22,958 nt of DNA from CAYYGL01 sp964471235 (GTDB taxonomy: Bacteria; Calditrichota; Calditrichia; RBG-13-44-9; J075): contig CAYYGL010000067.1 in NCBI GenBank assembly GCA_964471235.1, positions 1 to 22,958 on the forward strand. The letters are read 5' to 3'. This document shows, one piece after another, positions 14,973 to 22,647 of the stretch. A program made the position numbers and the translations under genes. Position 1 is the first letter of the stretch. Each line of letters opens with the position of its first letter. Under the pieces are notes generated by a model, which searched no databases, was not told the DNA's origin, and saw only the letters and a list, made by a program, of their open reading frames with translations.

Positions 14973-15899
14973 TTATTCGGAAACAACCGCCTCTAAATCG
15001 GCGACACCGCTCACCGGGGTACAGGGATATTGGCGATTGATTCTTTTTAACAACCCGGTAAGCACTTTTCCGGGACCCACTTCATAAAAGGTATCGAAGT
15101 CATCGGCAATCATGTTGTTGATGATATTTTCCCACAGCACCGGCGCCAATAGTTGTTTCTCCAGCAAATGGCGTATTTTTACCGGTTCGGTTACCGGTTT
15201 GGCTTCTACGTTACTGTATACCGGAAGAGCGGCTTTTTCAAGTTTTACCTCCTGCAAGGCTCGGGTTAATCCCTTCAGGGCTTCCCCCATTAACGGGGAA
15301 TGAAAGGCGCCGCTGACCACCAGTTGTTTGATTAAGCGTGCCCCCTTTGATTTGGCGATTTCCATAGCGCGATGAACCGCTTCTACTTCGCCGGAAATGA
15401 CAATTTGCCCGGGGCTGTTAAAATTTGCCGGCTGCACCACACCAAATTCGGAAGCCTGCTGACAGGCCTGGTCTACCGCTTCCGGTGTTAAGCCCAGGAT
15501 GGCTGCCATGGTGCCGGGGTGATTTTCTCCGGAACGCTGCATCAATTCGCCCCGGATTTTAACCAGCCGCAGCCCATCTTCAAACGTCAATGCTCCCGCA
15601 CTAACCAGGGCGGAATATTCACCAAGGCTGTGTCCGGCGGCGCCATCGGCTGATATCCCGTGTGCTTTCAGTAAACTATCCACAACCACGCTGTGAACAA
15701 AAATTGCCGGCTGAGTATAGCGGGTTTGCTTCAATACTTCTTCCGGACCTTCAAAACAAATCCGGGTCAATGGAAATTCCAGAATGGACTCAGCCCGCTC
15801 AAAAATGTCTTTTGCCTGCGGATAGGCATCATACAGGTCTTTCCCCATACCGATAAATTGAGACCCCTGTCCGGGAAACAAAAAGGCGATTTTACTCAT
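14973..15899 (-). CDS. fabD: malonyl-CoA:ACP transacylase (308 aa)
   Basis: Transfers malonyl from CoA to ACP, supplying every elongation cycle. Visible motifs are FPGQGSQ (8-14), the nucleophile elbow GHSLGE with Ser91, Arg116 in KIRGELMQ, and the catalytic His200 in GAFHSPLM. Length matches the family. Its ATG lies inside the end of the upstream CsgG-like gene: the two overlap by eight bases (15892-15899). The ribosome site AGGAG is within that gene's coding end, so translation of the two is probably coupled. Confidence 0.97.
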   Translation of the reverse strand: MSKIAFLFPGQGSQFIGMGKDLYDAYPQAKDIFERAESILEFPLTRICFEGPEEVLKQTRYTQPAIFVHSVVVDSLLKAHGISADGAAGHSLGEYSALVSAGALTFEDGLRLVKIRGELMQRSGENHPGTMAAILGLTPEAVDQACQQASEFGVVQPANFNSPGQIVISGEVEAVHRAMEIAKSKGARLIKQLVVSGAFHSPLMGEALKGLTRALQEVKLEKAALPVYSNVEAKPVTEPVKIRHLLEKQLLAPVLWENIINNMIADDFDTFYEVGPGKVLTGLLKRINRQYPCTPVSGVADLEAVVSE

Positions 15900-16959
15900 A
15901 TTGCATGTCTCCTGTCGCTTCCGTATTCTGCCGTTGTAGCTGTTGTTCCAACTTTTGCCGGTCTTTGATAGCCTGTCGAATCCGTTTCAACGCCTGTAAA
16001 TAAAGTTTTTTCGGTTTCAGGGTGACGGCGCGATCATAAGCTTTCTCAGCCGGTTCATACATCCCCTGTACTTCCAGTGCCAACCCCAGGTTATACCAGG
16101 CGGCATGATTGGACGGGTCTTTGCTCACCACCCCTTCCCATACCTGTTGTGCCTTGTCCCACAGATCGTTTTTGGCAAACTCAATCCCCCGGTTTACTTC
16201 CTTGTTTCCCCCGGCGAACTTTGTTTCGATGCGAACGGTGTGGGGTGCCAACATCCGCACGAAATCGTCTACACACTGATGGGTTAACCGGTTCAGGATT
16301 GCTTGTTTGGGCGGCAAGGAACCGGACCCGCTTTTTACGCTCTTCTTGTAAGAATGAGAGGTTTCCCGGGTTGCCCGAATTTGACCGGTTTGCACATCGA
16401 TTAGCCGGAAACTGAGGGTTACGGTTGCCTCCCGTTGGATGACCTCCACATCAACCAGCTCTTCCCGATATTTTTTTTTCTTAACTTTTTTGCCGAACAG
16501 GGTTTTCTCGTAGATAAAATTTCCGTTTTTATCTTTCTCATATTCGCCGGTCCAGACTTTGCGCTTCTCTTTTTTAGTGCGCCGGTGATCCTCACATTTA
16601 TAGCTGATCACATCGCCCACAATCACCGCCTGAACGCCCACCAAATTCCCGGCTTGCACCGCCGTTTCCACATCCACCACCCCGGACATGTTCAGGGCAT
16701 GTTCCTCCAGAATTTTTTGCAATTCAGACCGTTCCACTAAGGTGTAAAAATTGGTGGAGAACAATTTGCTGGTAAAGATGGAGGCAATTTTTTCACCGGT
16801 TCCCTGCGGTCCTCGAAAATCCAACACGGCAATCCGTCTCAGTCCACCGACATCAATTTCCGCCGGTTTTACGGCCTTAATTACTGTTTTTTGAGCACAG
16901 GAACTTAAAATGAAAACGATCAACACACTGAGGAAACGTAACCGTTTAAAAGATTTCAT
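15892..16959 (-). CDS. CsgG-family lipoprotein with C-terminal TPR repeats (355 aa)
   Basis: The signal sequence MKSFKRLRFLSVLIVFILSSC ends in a good lipobox with Cys21. The CsgG-like core runs from about 43 to 245: RRIAVLDFRGPQGTGEKIA, then FYTLVERSELQKILEE, then VQAVIVGDVISY. It later has VTLSFRLIDVQTGQI. CsgG proteins form oligomeric outer-membrane export pores for curli. Many FCB relatives share the fold without the pore helices and their role is unknown. A lysine-rich insert at about 121-172 (KKEKRKVW, FGKKVKKKKYREE) interrupts the core, and it is unclear whether it replaces the membrane hairpins. Two TPR units occupy about 251-318 (NHAAWYNLGLALEVQGMYEPA), then a Gln-rich coil. It lies between fabH and fabD and overlaps fabD by eight bases, odd company for an envelope lipoprotein. 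Confidence 0.87.
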   Translation of the reverse strand: MKSFKRLRFLSVLIVFILSSCAQKTVIKAVKPAEIDVGGLRRIAVLDFRGPQGTGEKIASIFTSKLFSTNFYTLVERSELQKILEEHALNMSGVVDVETAVQAGNLVGVQAVIVGDVISYKCEDHRRTKKEKRKVWTGEYEKDKNGNFIYEKTLFGKKVKKKKYREELVDVEVIQREATVTLSFRLIDVQTGQIRATRETSHSYKKSVKSGSGSLPPKQAILNRLTHQCVDDFVRMLAPHTVRIETKFAGGNKEVNRGIEFAKNDLWDKAQQVWEGVVSKDPSNHAAWYNLGLALEVQGMYEPAEKAYDRAVTLKPKKLYLQALKRIRQAIKDRQKLEQQLQRQNTEATGDMQYE

Positions 16960-17130
16960 AACTCATCCACCTTTAACTCCGTGTCATTAATGGTGCTTAT
17001 CTTTATACGTGATTCCCGGGAGAATTAAAGAAAGGAAGTTTTTCCCCGGGCAATGGCTATCACAATCATCACAAGGTGCAAATTTAATTTCAAATAAGCA
17101 AGGGGAGCAAAGAACTTTTGGAAAAGGGGA

Positions 17131-18123
17131 TCAGATAGCCCAGCGCAGTAACAGGCTTCCCCAGGTAAACCCGGCTCCAAAAGCAGCCATCACGATGTAA
17201 TCGCCTCGTTGTAATTTTTGATCATGATAAACTTCGGATAATGCCAGGGGAATGGTAGCGGCGGTGGTGTTGCCATAGCGGTCGATATTAATCACCACTT
17301 GTGATTCGTCTAAGCCCATTCGGCGGGCAGCCGCATCGATGATACGAAGATTTGCCTGATGAGGGATGAAAAATTTGACATCTTTACCGGTGAGTCCGTT
17401 TTTCTCCAGGATTTCCACGGAAATATCCGCCATTTTCGTCACGGCAAATTTAAAAACAGTCCGACCATCCTGGTACAGATAGTGCATTTTTTTATCAACA
17501 GTTTCATGACTTGCCGGATATAAACTTCCCCCACCCAGCATATATAAATATTCCCCGCCGCTGCCATCACAATGAAGAATCCAGTCCAACACACCATAAT
17601 CCTCTTCCTCAGAGGGTTCCAGCAGGATTGCCGCACCGGCATCTCCAAATAAAATGCAGGTGGAGCGGTCGGTATAATCGGTAATGGCACTCATTTTATC
17701 CGAGCCAATGACCAGCACTTTGTTGTGGGAACCGTTTTCAATAAACTGAGCAGCAGTGGAAAGGGCAAAAATATAGCCGGTACAGGCCCCGTTCAGGTCA
17801 AACCCCCAGGCATTGGTTGCCCCTAACATGTCCTGAATCCGACAGGCAGTACTGGGAAAAACAGTATCTGGAGTAACAGTGGCAACAATGATGAGGTCGA
17901 TTTCCTCGGGAGATATATTCCGTTCTTCCAGAATCATTTTGGCGGCATGGTAGCCCATAAAGGAGCTGCCCTTTCCATCTTCCAATATCCGGCGTTCCCG
18001 AATGCCGGTTCGGGAGACAATCCACTCGTCATTGGTCTCCACCATTTTTTCCAAATCTTTATTGCTCAATATTTTTTTGGGTGCATAATGTCCTACGCCT
18101 GTAACAACTGCTTTTCGTCCCAT
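17131..18123 (-). CDS. fabH: beta-ketoacyl-ACP synthase III (330 aa)
   Basis: Condenses an acyl-CoA starter with malonyl-ACP to begin fatty-acid synthesis. The triad is complete: Cys114 (NGACTGY), His255 (FIPHQAN) and Asn285 (RYGNTTAAT). The N-terminal NDEWIVSRTGIRERRI and the C-terminal FGAGFTWGSLLLRW are diagnostic. Length is slightly above the E. coli enzyme. The ATG lies 31 bases inside the end of plsX, with AGAGG upstream inside plsX, so translation is probably coupled. Whether it prefers straight or branched primers cannot be read from sequence. Confidence 0.97.
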   Translation of the reverse strand: MGRKAVVTGVGHYAPKKILSNKDLEKMVETNDEWIVSRTGIRERRILEDGKGSSFMGYHAAKMILEERNISPEEIDLIIVATVTPDTVFPSTACRIQDMLGATNAWGFDLNGACTGYIFALSTAAQFIENGSHNKVLVIGSDKMSAITDYTDRSTCILFGDAGAAILLEPSEEEDYGVLDWILHCDGSGGEYLYMLGGGSLYPASHETVDKKMHYLYQDGRTVFKFAVTKMADISVEILEKNGLTGKDVKFFIPHQANLRIIDAAARRMGLDESQVVINIDRYGNTTAATIPLALSEVYHDQKLQRGDYIVMAAFGAGFTWGSLLLRWAI

Positions 18124-19127
18124 ACCAGACCTCTTGCGCTTAGCTCTTCCTGAATGTGTTTATTTACTTGCTTCTCCCCCATTATTCTGGCGACATAGAT
18201 AGCGTTTTTCATGGCTTTCGGTGTAGAGGTTCCATGGCAAATAATCGAGATGCCATCGATTCCCAACAAAGGTACTCCTCCGTATTCTTCATAATCATAA
18301 CGGCGTTTCATGGCTTTAAACGCCGGGCGCATCAGGAACATCCCTGCCATGGCAAACAAATTCTTTTTGATGCGGCGTTTTAAACCGCTGCCGAACACTT
18401 CCACAAAGCTCTCGGCAAATTTTAACACCACATTTCCGGTGAATCCATCCGTAACCACCACATCGGCTTTGCCATGAAGGACATCTCTTCCTTCCACATT
18501 CCCAACGAAGCTGGGCAAATACTCTTCCATCAGGTTAAAAGTCGCCTGGGTTAATTCATTTCCTTTCGATCTCTCTTCGCCAATATTCAATAATCCCACC
18601 CGCGGGTTGGGAATTTCATAAATATATTCCATATAGATGCTGCCCATTAGCCCGAATTGCAATAAATGGTAAGGCTTACAGTCAGAATTAGCGCCCACGT
18701 CAATCAACAAAATCACCCCATCTTCCCAGGGAATCATGGCGCCTAATGCCGGCCGTTGAACCCCTTTCACCCGCCCTAAAATCAACAGGCTGCCAGCCAT
18801 CTGCGCACCGGTGCTTCCGGCACTGACAAAGGCATCCGCCTTACCTTCTTTATTCATCCGGATTCCTTTAATCATTGAGGAATCCTTCTTCTGTCGAACA
18901 GCCATCGCCGGTTGATCGTGCATATCCACCACTTCGGACGCATGAACCACTTCTATATTATACGGTTTTAACAAACGGTGACGGGCTAATTCCGTGTGGA
19001 TGATTTCCTTATCGCCGATCAGGATAACCTGGTCTTCACCTTTTGTTTCCCTATCATATAAAAGTGCCCCTAAAACAGGGGCATACGGGGCATTATCTCC
19101 GCCCATTACATCGACAACTATGCGCAC
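18093..19127 (-). CDS. plsX: phosphate acyltransferase PlsX (344 aa)
   Basis: Converts acyl-ACP and phosphate to acyl-phosphate, the donor used by PlsY in the first step of phospholipid synthesis. It is a peripheral membrane enzyme. The start is GTG (19125-19127), with AGGAG six bases upstream, giving MRIVVDVMGGDNAP, the family N-terminus. No ATG fits. Other conserved stretches are DAFVSAGSTGAQMAGSL, IDVGANSDCKP, LLNIGEERSKGNEL, DGFTGNVVLKFAES and LLGIDGISIICHG. Length is normal. It follows rpmF by 28 bases and overlaps fabH by 31. Confidence 0.97.
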   Translation of the reverse strand: MRIVVDVMGGDNAPYAPVLGALLYDRETKGEDQVILIGDKEIIHTELARHRLLKPYNIEVVHASEVVDMHDQPAMAVRQKKDSSMIKGIRMNKEGKADAFVSAGSTGAQMAGSLLILGRVKGVQRPALGAMIPWEDGVILLIDVGANSDCKPYHLLQFGLMGSIYMEYIYEIPNPRVGLLNIGEERSKGNELTQATFNLMEEYLPSFVGNVEGRDVLHGKADVVVTDGFTGNVVLKFAESFVEVFGSGLKRRIKKNLFAMAGMFLMRPAFKAMKRRYDYEEYGGVPLLGIDGISIICHGTSTPKAMKNAIYVARIMGEKQVNKHIQEELSARGLVWDEKQLLQA

Positions 19128-19155
19128 AACAAACTCCTGATATATGTCGAAACAA

Positions 19156-19341
19156 TTATTCTTCAGCCTCGAACAGCTTTTGACCTTTGTAGTAGCCACA
19201 CTTCGGGCAGGCACGATGGGGTAGTCGAATTTCTCCGCAATTAGGGCAGGCAGAAAAGTTCGGAGAGGCTAATTTGTTTTTCCACTGAGATCGCCGGCTG
19301 TCCCTTTTGGATTTTGACAATTTTCTTTTCGGATTTGCCAT
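19156..19341 (-). CDS. rpmF: 50S ribosomal protein L32 (61 aa)
   Basis: Small basic ribosomal protein beginning MANPKRKLSKSKRDSRRSQ. It has the zinc-ribbon cysteines Cys32, Cys35, Cys45 and Cys48 (ACPNCGE and ACPKCGYY), so this is the zinc-binding C+ form. An AAGGAG lies ten bases upstream. The yceD-rpmF-plsX order is a very widely conserved linkage and supports co-transcription with the lipid genes. Confidence 0.97.
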   Translation of the reverse strand: MANPKRKLSKSKRDSRRSQWKNKLASPNFSACPNCGEIRLPHRACPKCGYYKGQKLFEAEE

Positions 19342-19425
19342 TCGATATTTTCTCCTTAACGTGTTTTCATAATCAATAGTGATATGGCTCGAGGATTGCT
19401 TTCCGTATTCCGAACCACAGTTCCA

Positions 19426-19923
19426 TTATTTTAACAATTCCCGCAATTTCTCCCAACGCGGATCAATCGTCTCATGATGACAATTGCAGGTGCTTTCATT
19501 CAAATTAACCCCACATTGGGGACAAAGTCCTTTGCAGTCCTCCCGACACAGCATCTTCATCGGGATGGCTAAAATCAGGTGTTCAAATATCCAGGGATTC
19601 ATATCCACTTCTACGGTTTCCCTCGGGATATGCACCACGTCCTCTTCCGGAGTCTGCCAGGTATCTTTACCAATATGAAACAGCAATCGGAACCGGGAAG
19701 CGACTGCCTGATCAAATTCCTCCAGACAGCGATCACATACAAATCGTGCCGTTGTCTGGACTGACACCTTGCATAACATGGTGTCTTCGGATTTATTGAC
19801 CGTAACCTGAACATCCACCCGGTTAGGGTACAACTCATGTCGATAAAAATGAAGGGAATCACTTTTCAAGACATCTTGAAAGTGATGAATCCCATCTTCC
19901 AAATGTAAAACCGGTATCTTCAT
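19426..19923 (-). CDS. yceD: DUF177 (YceD-like) protein (165 aa)
   Basis: Member of the DUF177 family found ahead of rpmF in most bacteria. It has been linked to 23S rRNA accumulation in plants and bacteria, but its exact role is unsettled. Two cysteine pairs are visible, as is usual in non-proteobacterial members: Cys63 and Cys66 (CDRC), and Cys126, Cys130, Cys134 and Cys137 (CREDCKGLCPQCGVNLN), probably binding zinc. The C-terminus IDPRWEKLRELL is the classic ending that precedes L32. The ATG has no clear Shine-Dalgarno, and the promoter candidate ends only 12 bases before it, so the mRNA may have almost no leader. Confidence 0.9.
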   Translation of the reverse strand: MKIPVLHLEDGIHHFQDVLKSDSLHFYRHELYPNRVDVQVTVNKSEDTMLCKVSVQTTARFVCDRCLEEFDQAVASRFRLLFHIGKDTWQTPEEDVVHIPRETVEVDMNPWIFEHLILAIPMKMLCREDCKGLCPQCGVNLNESTCNCHHETIDPRWEKLRELLK

Positions 19924-19935
19924 AATCAGACTTGC

Positions 19936-19964
19936 AATTTAATTTTATAAACAAATTTTGTCAA
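19936..19964 (-). promoter_or_regulatory. promoter of the yceD-rpmF-plsX-fabH operon
   Basis: On the - strand a perfect TTGACA (19959-19964) is followed after 17 bases by TAAATT (19936-19941). A TATAAA lies nine bases after the -35 but is too close to pair with it. The predicted start falls about six bases before the yceD ATG. It diverges from the Lon-like gene promoter. Confidence 0.55.
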
Positions 19965-20012
19965 GGTCTTTATTCATTCGGCAAGATTTTTGTTCCCTAT
20001 CTTTTTTTCAAA

Positions 20013-20041
20013 TTGAATTTACGGGGGATGTTTTTTAGATT
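20013..20041 (+). promoter_or_regulatory. possible promoter of the Lon-like protease gene
   Basis: TTGAAT (20013-20018) and TAGATT (20036-20041) are 17 bases apart, each four of six consensus matches. It would give a leader of roughly 140 bases before the ATG at 20191, and faces away from the yceD promoter. Confidence 0.35.
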
Positions 20042-20106
20042 TACCGGAATTCGAAGGTGGGGATTATGAAATTTACCGCAAGGACTATGGTTTATTTGTG
20101 GTTACC

Positions 20107-20134
20107 CCCCGGCGATAGCGGGGCGGCATTTTTT
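20107..20134 (+). terminator. terminator-like hairpin in the leader of the Lon-like gene
   Basis: CCCC (20107-20110) pairs with GGGG (20120-20123), and an inner GC pairs with GC across a GATA loop with one bulged G. A T-run (six T, 20129-20134) follows after five bases. It lies between the promoter candidate and the start codon, so it could act as an attenuator, or terminate transcripts entering from upstream. Confidence 0.45.
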
Positions 20135-20190
20135 CCACCTGCCACTCTTTGGTCACAACATGTTACTCATCCAACGGATAGGAAATCGAT

Positions 20191-22647
20191 ATGGCAATTA
20201 AAGAACTCTCCCCAAAGCAGTTGCGCCGCAGCATCAGTGCAAAAGTTCTTTCGTTTGAAACCACCGATCAGCTTAAACCCCTTACGACCGTCATTGGTCA
20301 GGAAAGAGCCTTAAAAGCGTTGAAGGTCGCCCTGGAGGTGGAAGCGTCCGGGTATAACGTATTTGTAACGGGCTATTCCGGTACCGGGCGTACCACCATT
20401 CTGGAAAAGATATTGAAAGATTATGCCCGCAGCCAACCGGTACCGGATGACTGGTGTTATGTCTATAATTTTTCCAATCCGGATTCACCCGACGCTCTTT
20501 CTCTGCCTGCCGGTAAAGGGAAAGAATTGAAGAATGACATGGACCATCTTATTACGACTTTACAACAGGAATTCAAGCGGGCATTTACCAGCGAGCAGTA
20601 TGAGAATCAGAAAGCGGCGATCATCAATCAGGTGAACCAGGAAAAGCGGCAGTTGTTGGAGCAGTTGGAATCCGAAGCGGAGAAATTGGGATTACGGATT
20701 CAACCGACCCCCATGGGGTTTCGTACCGTCATAATGCGGGGAGAAAAGCCCCTTTCCCCGGAAGCATTTGAGGCGTTGCCCGAAGAAGAGAAGAAGGAAA
20801 TTACTCACAATATCGAAGCCATTGAAAATAAAGTTGCCGAAACACTGCGGTTGCTGGCACGCCTGGATATGGCTGCCCAGAAAACGCTGCGGCAATTGGA
20901 TAAGGACGTTGCCAGCTTTATCATTGAACAGTATGTCAACGAAATCAAGGAAAAATACAAAGATTTTCCCCGGGTGCTGGAATACCTGGATGAGGTGTGT
21001 AAGGATGTGGTGGCAAACAGCACCAGCATTCTGGCGGAATTGGAAAAAGCCGGCGCGGAAAATATTCCCCAGGAGAGAACCAACCTGTTTAAACGCTACC
21101 AGGTTAATGTGGTAGTGGATAATAGCGGGTTAAAGGGAGCCCCGGTGATTTATGAAACCAATCCCACTTATAACAATTTGATTGGCAGAATCGAGAAATT
21201 TCCGGTCTCCGGCACTTATATAACCGACTTTACCATGATAAAAGCCGGGAGCTTGCTAAAAGCCAACGGCGGCTACCTGATGGCGGATGCCCTGGAAGTG
21301 ATGACCAATCCCTTTGTGTATGATGCCCTGAAGCGGAGCCTGAAGAACAAGGAGCTTCGCATTGAAGACATGTATGAATTGTACGGAACGGTCTCTTTTG
21401 TATCCTTAAAACCCCACCCGATACCATTAAAGGTAAAAGTCTTTCTGATTGGCTGGAATCGCATCTACCACATTTTGCGTGCTTATGACGATGACTTTGT
21501 GAAGATTTTTAAAATCCGGGCGGATTTTGATTACGAGACCGATTCCACCCCCCGGACGGTGATGCAGTATGCCCGTTTCATCAAACGGGTGATAGATGAA
21601 GAGAAGCTGCCCACATTCCATCGCAGTGCCGTGGAAGAAATTGTGCAATACGGGCATCGGTTATCCAGCGACCAGAAGAAAATTTCTCTGGAGTTCGGGC
21701 AACTGCTCAAGATCATCCAGGAAGCGGTTTTCTGGGCAAAGGAAGACAACAGCAAGATTGTGCAAGATAAACATGTGGAAAAGGCAATTACCGAATACGA
21801 ATACCGCCACAGCCTGTATAAAGAAAAGATTCAGGAATATATCCAGCGCAACATCCAGAAAATCATTGTCAGCGGAGAAGCGGTTGGGGAAATCAACGGG
21901 CTTTCGGTGTATGATTTGGGGGACATCAGCTTCGGGAAACCCAGCCGGATAACGGCAAAGACCTACATCGGCAGCGAAAACATTATCAACATTGAACGAA
22001 AAGCCGGTTTAACCGGAAAAATACATGACAAGGGAAGTTATATACTCTCCGGTTTTTTTAATTCCAAATTCGGTCAATACATGCCGGTCTCATTTTCCGG
22101 CACTCTTGCCTTCGAGCAATCGTACGGCAAGATAGACGGCGACAGCGCTTCCTCCACCGAATTATATGCCCTTATCTCCAGCCTTTCCGGGGTGCCCATC
22201 AAACAGGGTATTGCAGTCACCGGTTCGGTGAATCAAAATGGTGAAATTCAAGCCATTGGTGGAGTGAATGAAAAGATTGAAGGTTTTTTTGAAATCTGTA
22301 AATACAAAGGGCTCACCGGTGAACAGGGCGTGCTGATCCCCCGGAGCAACATTGAGGACCTGATGCTGAAAGCTGAGGTCAGAAATGCGGTGGCGGAAGG
22401 TAAATTTCATATTTGGGCGATTGATACGGTGGAAGACGGTTTAAAGGTACTTACCGGAAAAAAAGCCGGGCGAATGGGCAAACGGGGCAAATTCACCAAA
22501 GGCTCCATTTACGACCTGGTGGAAAAACGTCTGAAGGATTATGCTTACCGCTCTGAGCATTACCGGAAAACCCTTGGGGATCATCGAAAGAAGAAGCCCG
22601 CGGAACCGGAAAAGCGCAAAAATAACAATAACAGGAATGATAAATAA
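20191..22647 (+). CDS. Lon-related ATP-dependent protease, LonB/YcbZ type (818 aa)
   Basis: A soluble AAA-plus-S16-protease chain of the AAA_32 (YcbZ-like) group, lacking the N-terminal domain of classical Lon. The P-loop VTGYSGTGRTT spans about 60-69, with Arg67 where Lys is usual; Arg is common here in this group. A long coiled insert (about 125-270) follows. Then come the Walker-B-like KANGGYLMADALEVM region and an AAA lid. The protease domain carries the Ser652-Lys695 dyad (DGDSASSTELYALISSLSG and GGVNEKIEGFFE). The 43-residue spacing is as in Lon. A basic Lys/Asn/Arg-rich tail ends the protein. It has a purine-rich ribosome site (GGATAGGAAA). Substrates in this subfamily are mostly unknown; a quality-control role is inference. 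Confidence 0.93.
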   Translation: MAIKELSPKQLRRSISAKVLSFETTDQLKPLTTVIGQERALKALKVALEVEASGYNVFVTGYSGTGRTTILEKILKDYARSQPVPDDWCYVYNFSNPDSPDALSLPAGKGKELKNDMDHLITTLQQEFKRAFTSEQYENQKAAIINQVNQEKRQLLEQLESEAEKLGLRIQPTPMGFRTVIMRGEKPLSPEAFEALPEEEKKEITHNIEAIENKVAETLRLLARLDMAAQKTLRQLDKDVASFIIEQYVNEIKEKYKDFPRVLEYLDEVCKDVVANSTSILAELEKAGAENIPQERTNLFKRYQVNVVVDNSGLKGAPVIYETNPTYNNLIGRIEKFPVSGTYITDFTMIKAGSLLKANGGYLMADALEVMTNPFVYDALKRSLKNKELRIEDMYELYGTVSFVSLKPHPIPLKVKVFLIGWNRIYHILRAYDDDFVKIFKIRADFDYETDSTPRTVMQYARFIKRVIDEEKLPTFHRSAVEEIVQYGHRLSSDQKKISLEFGQLLKIIQEAVFWAKEDNSKIVQDKHVEKAITEYEYRHSLYKEKIQEYIQRNIQKIIVSGEAVGEINGLSVYDLGDISFGKPSRITAKTYIGSENIINIERKAGLTGKIHDKGSYILSGFFNSKFGQYMPVSFSGTLAFEQSYGKIDGDSASSTELYALISSLSGVPIKQGIAVTGSVNQNGEIQAIGGVNEKIEGFFEICKYKGLTGEQGVLIPRSNIEDLMLKAEVRNAVAEGKFHIWAIDTVEDGLKVLTGKKAGRMGKRGKFTKGSIYDLVEKRLKDYAYRSEHYRKTLGDHRKKKPAEPEKRKNNNNRNDK

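Noticed and set aside
17000..17060. A promoter or terminator in the fabH-CsgG spacer
   Set aside because: TATAAA on the - strand (17002-17007) has only a poor -35, and the two CCCGGG boxes are too far apart without a T-run.
19128..19214. A 29-residue N-terminal extension of PlsX
   Set aside because: It overlaps rpmF, lacks family similarity, and the GTG at 19127 has AGGAG and starts the canonical MRIVVDVMGGDN.
20066..20314. A small + strand frame starting after AAGGTGGGG before the Lon-like gene
   Set aside because: The ribosome-site-like string is tempting, but the frame crosses the hairpin and T-run and continues out of frame into the protease gene.
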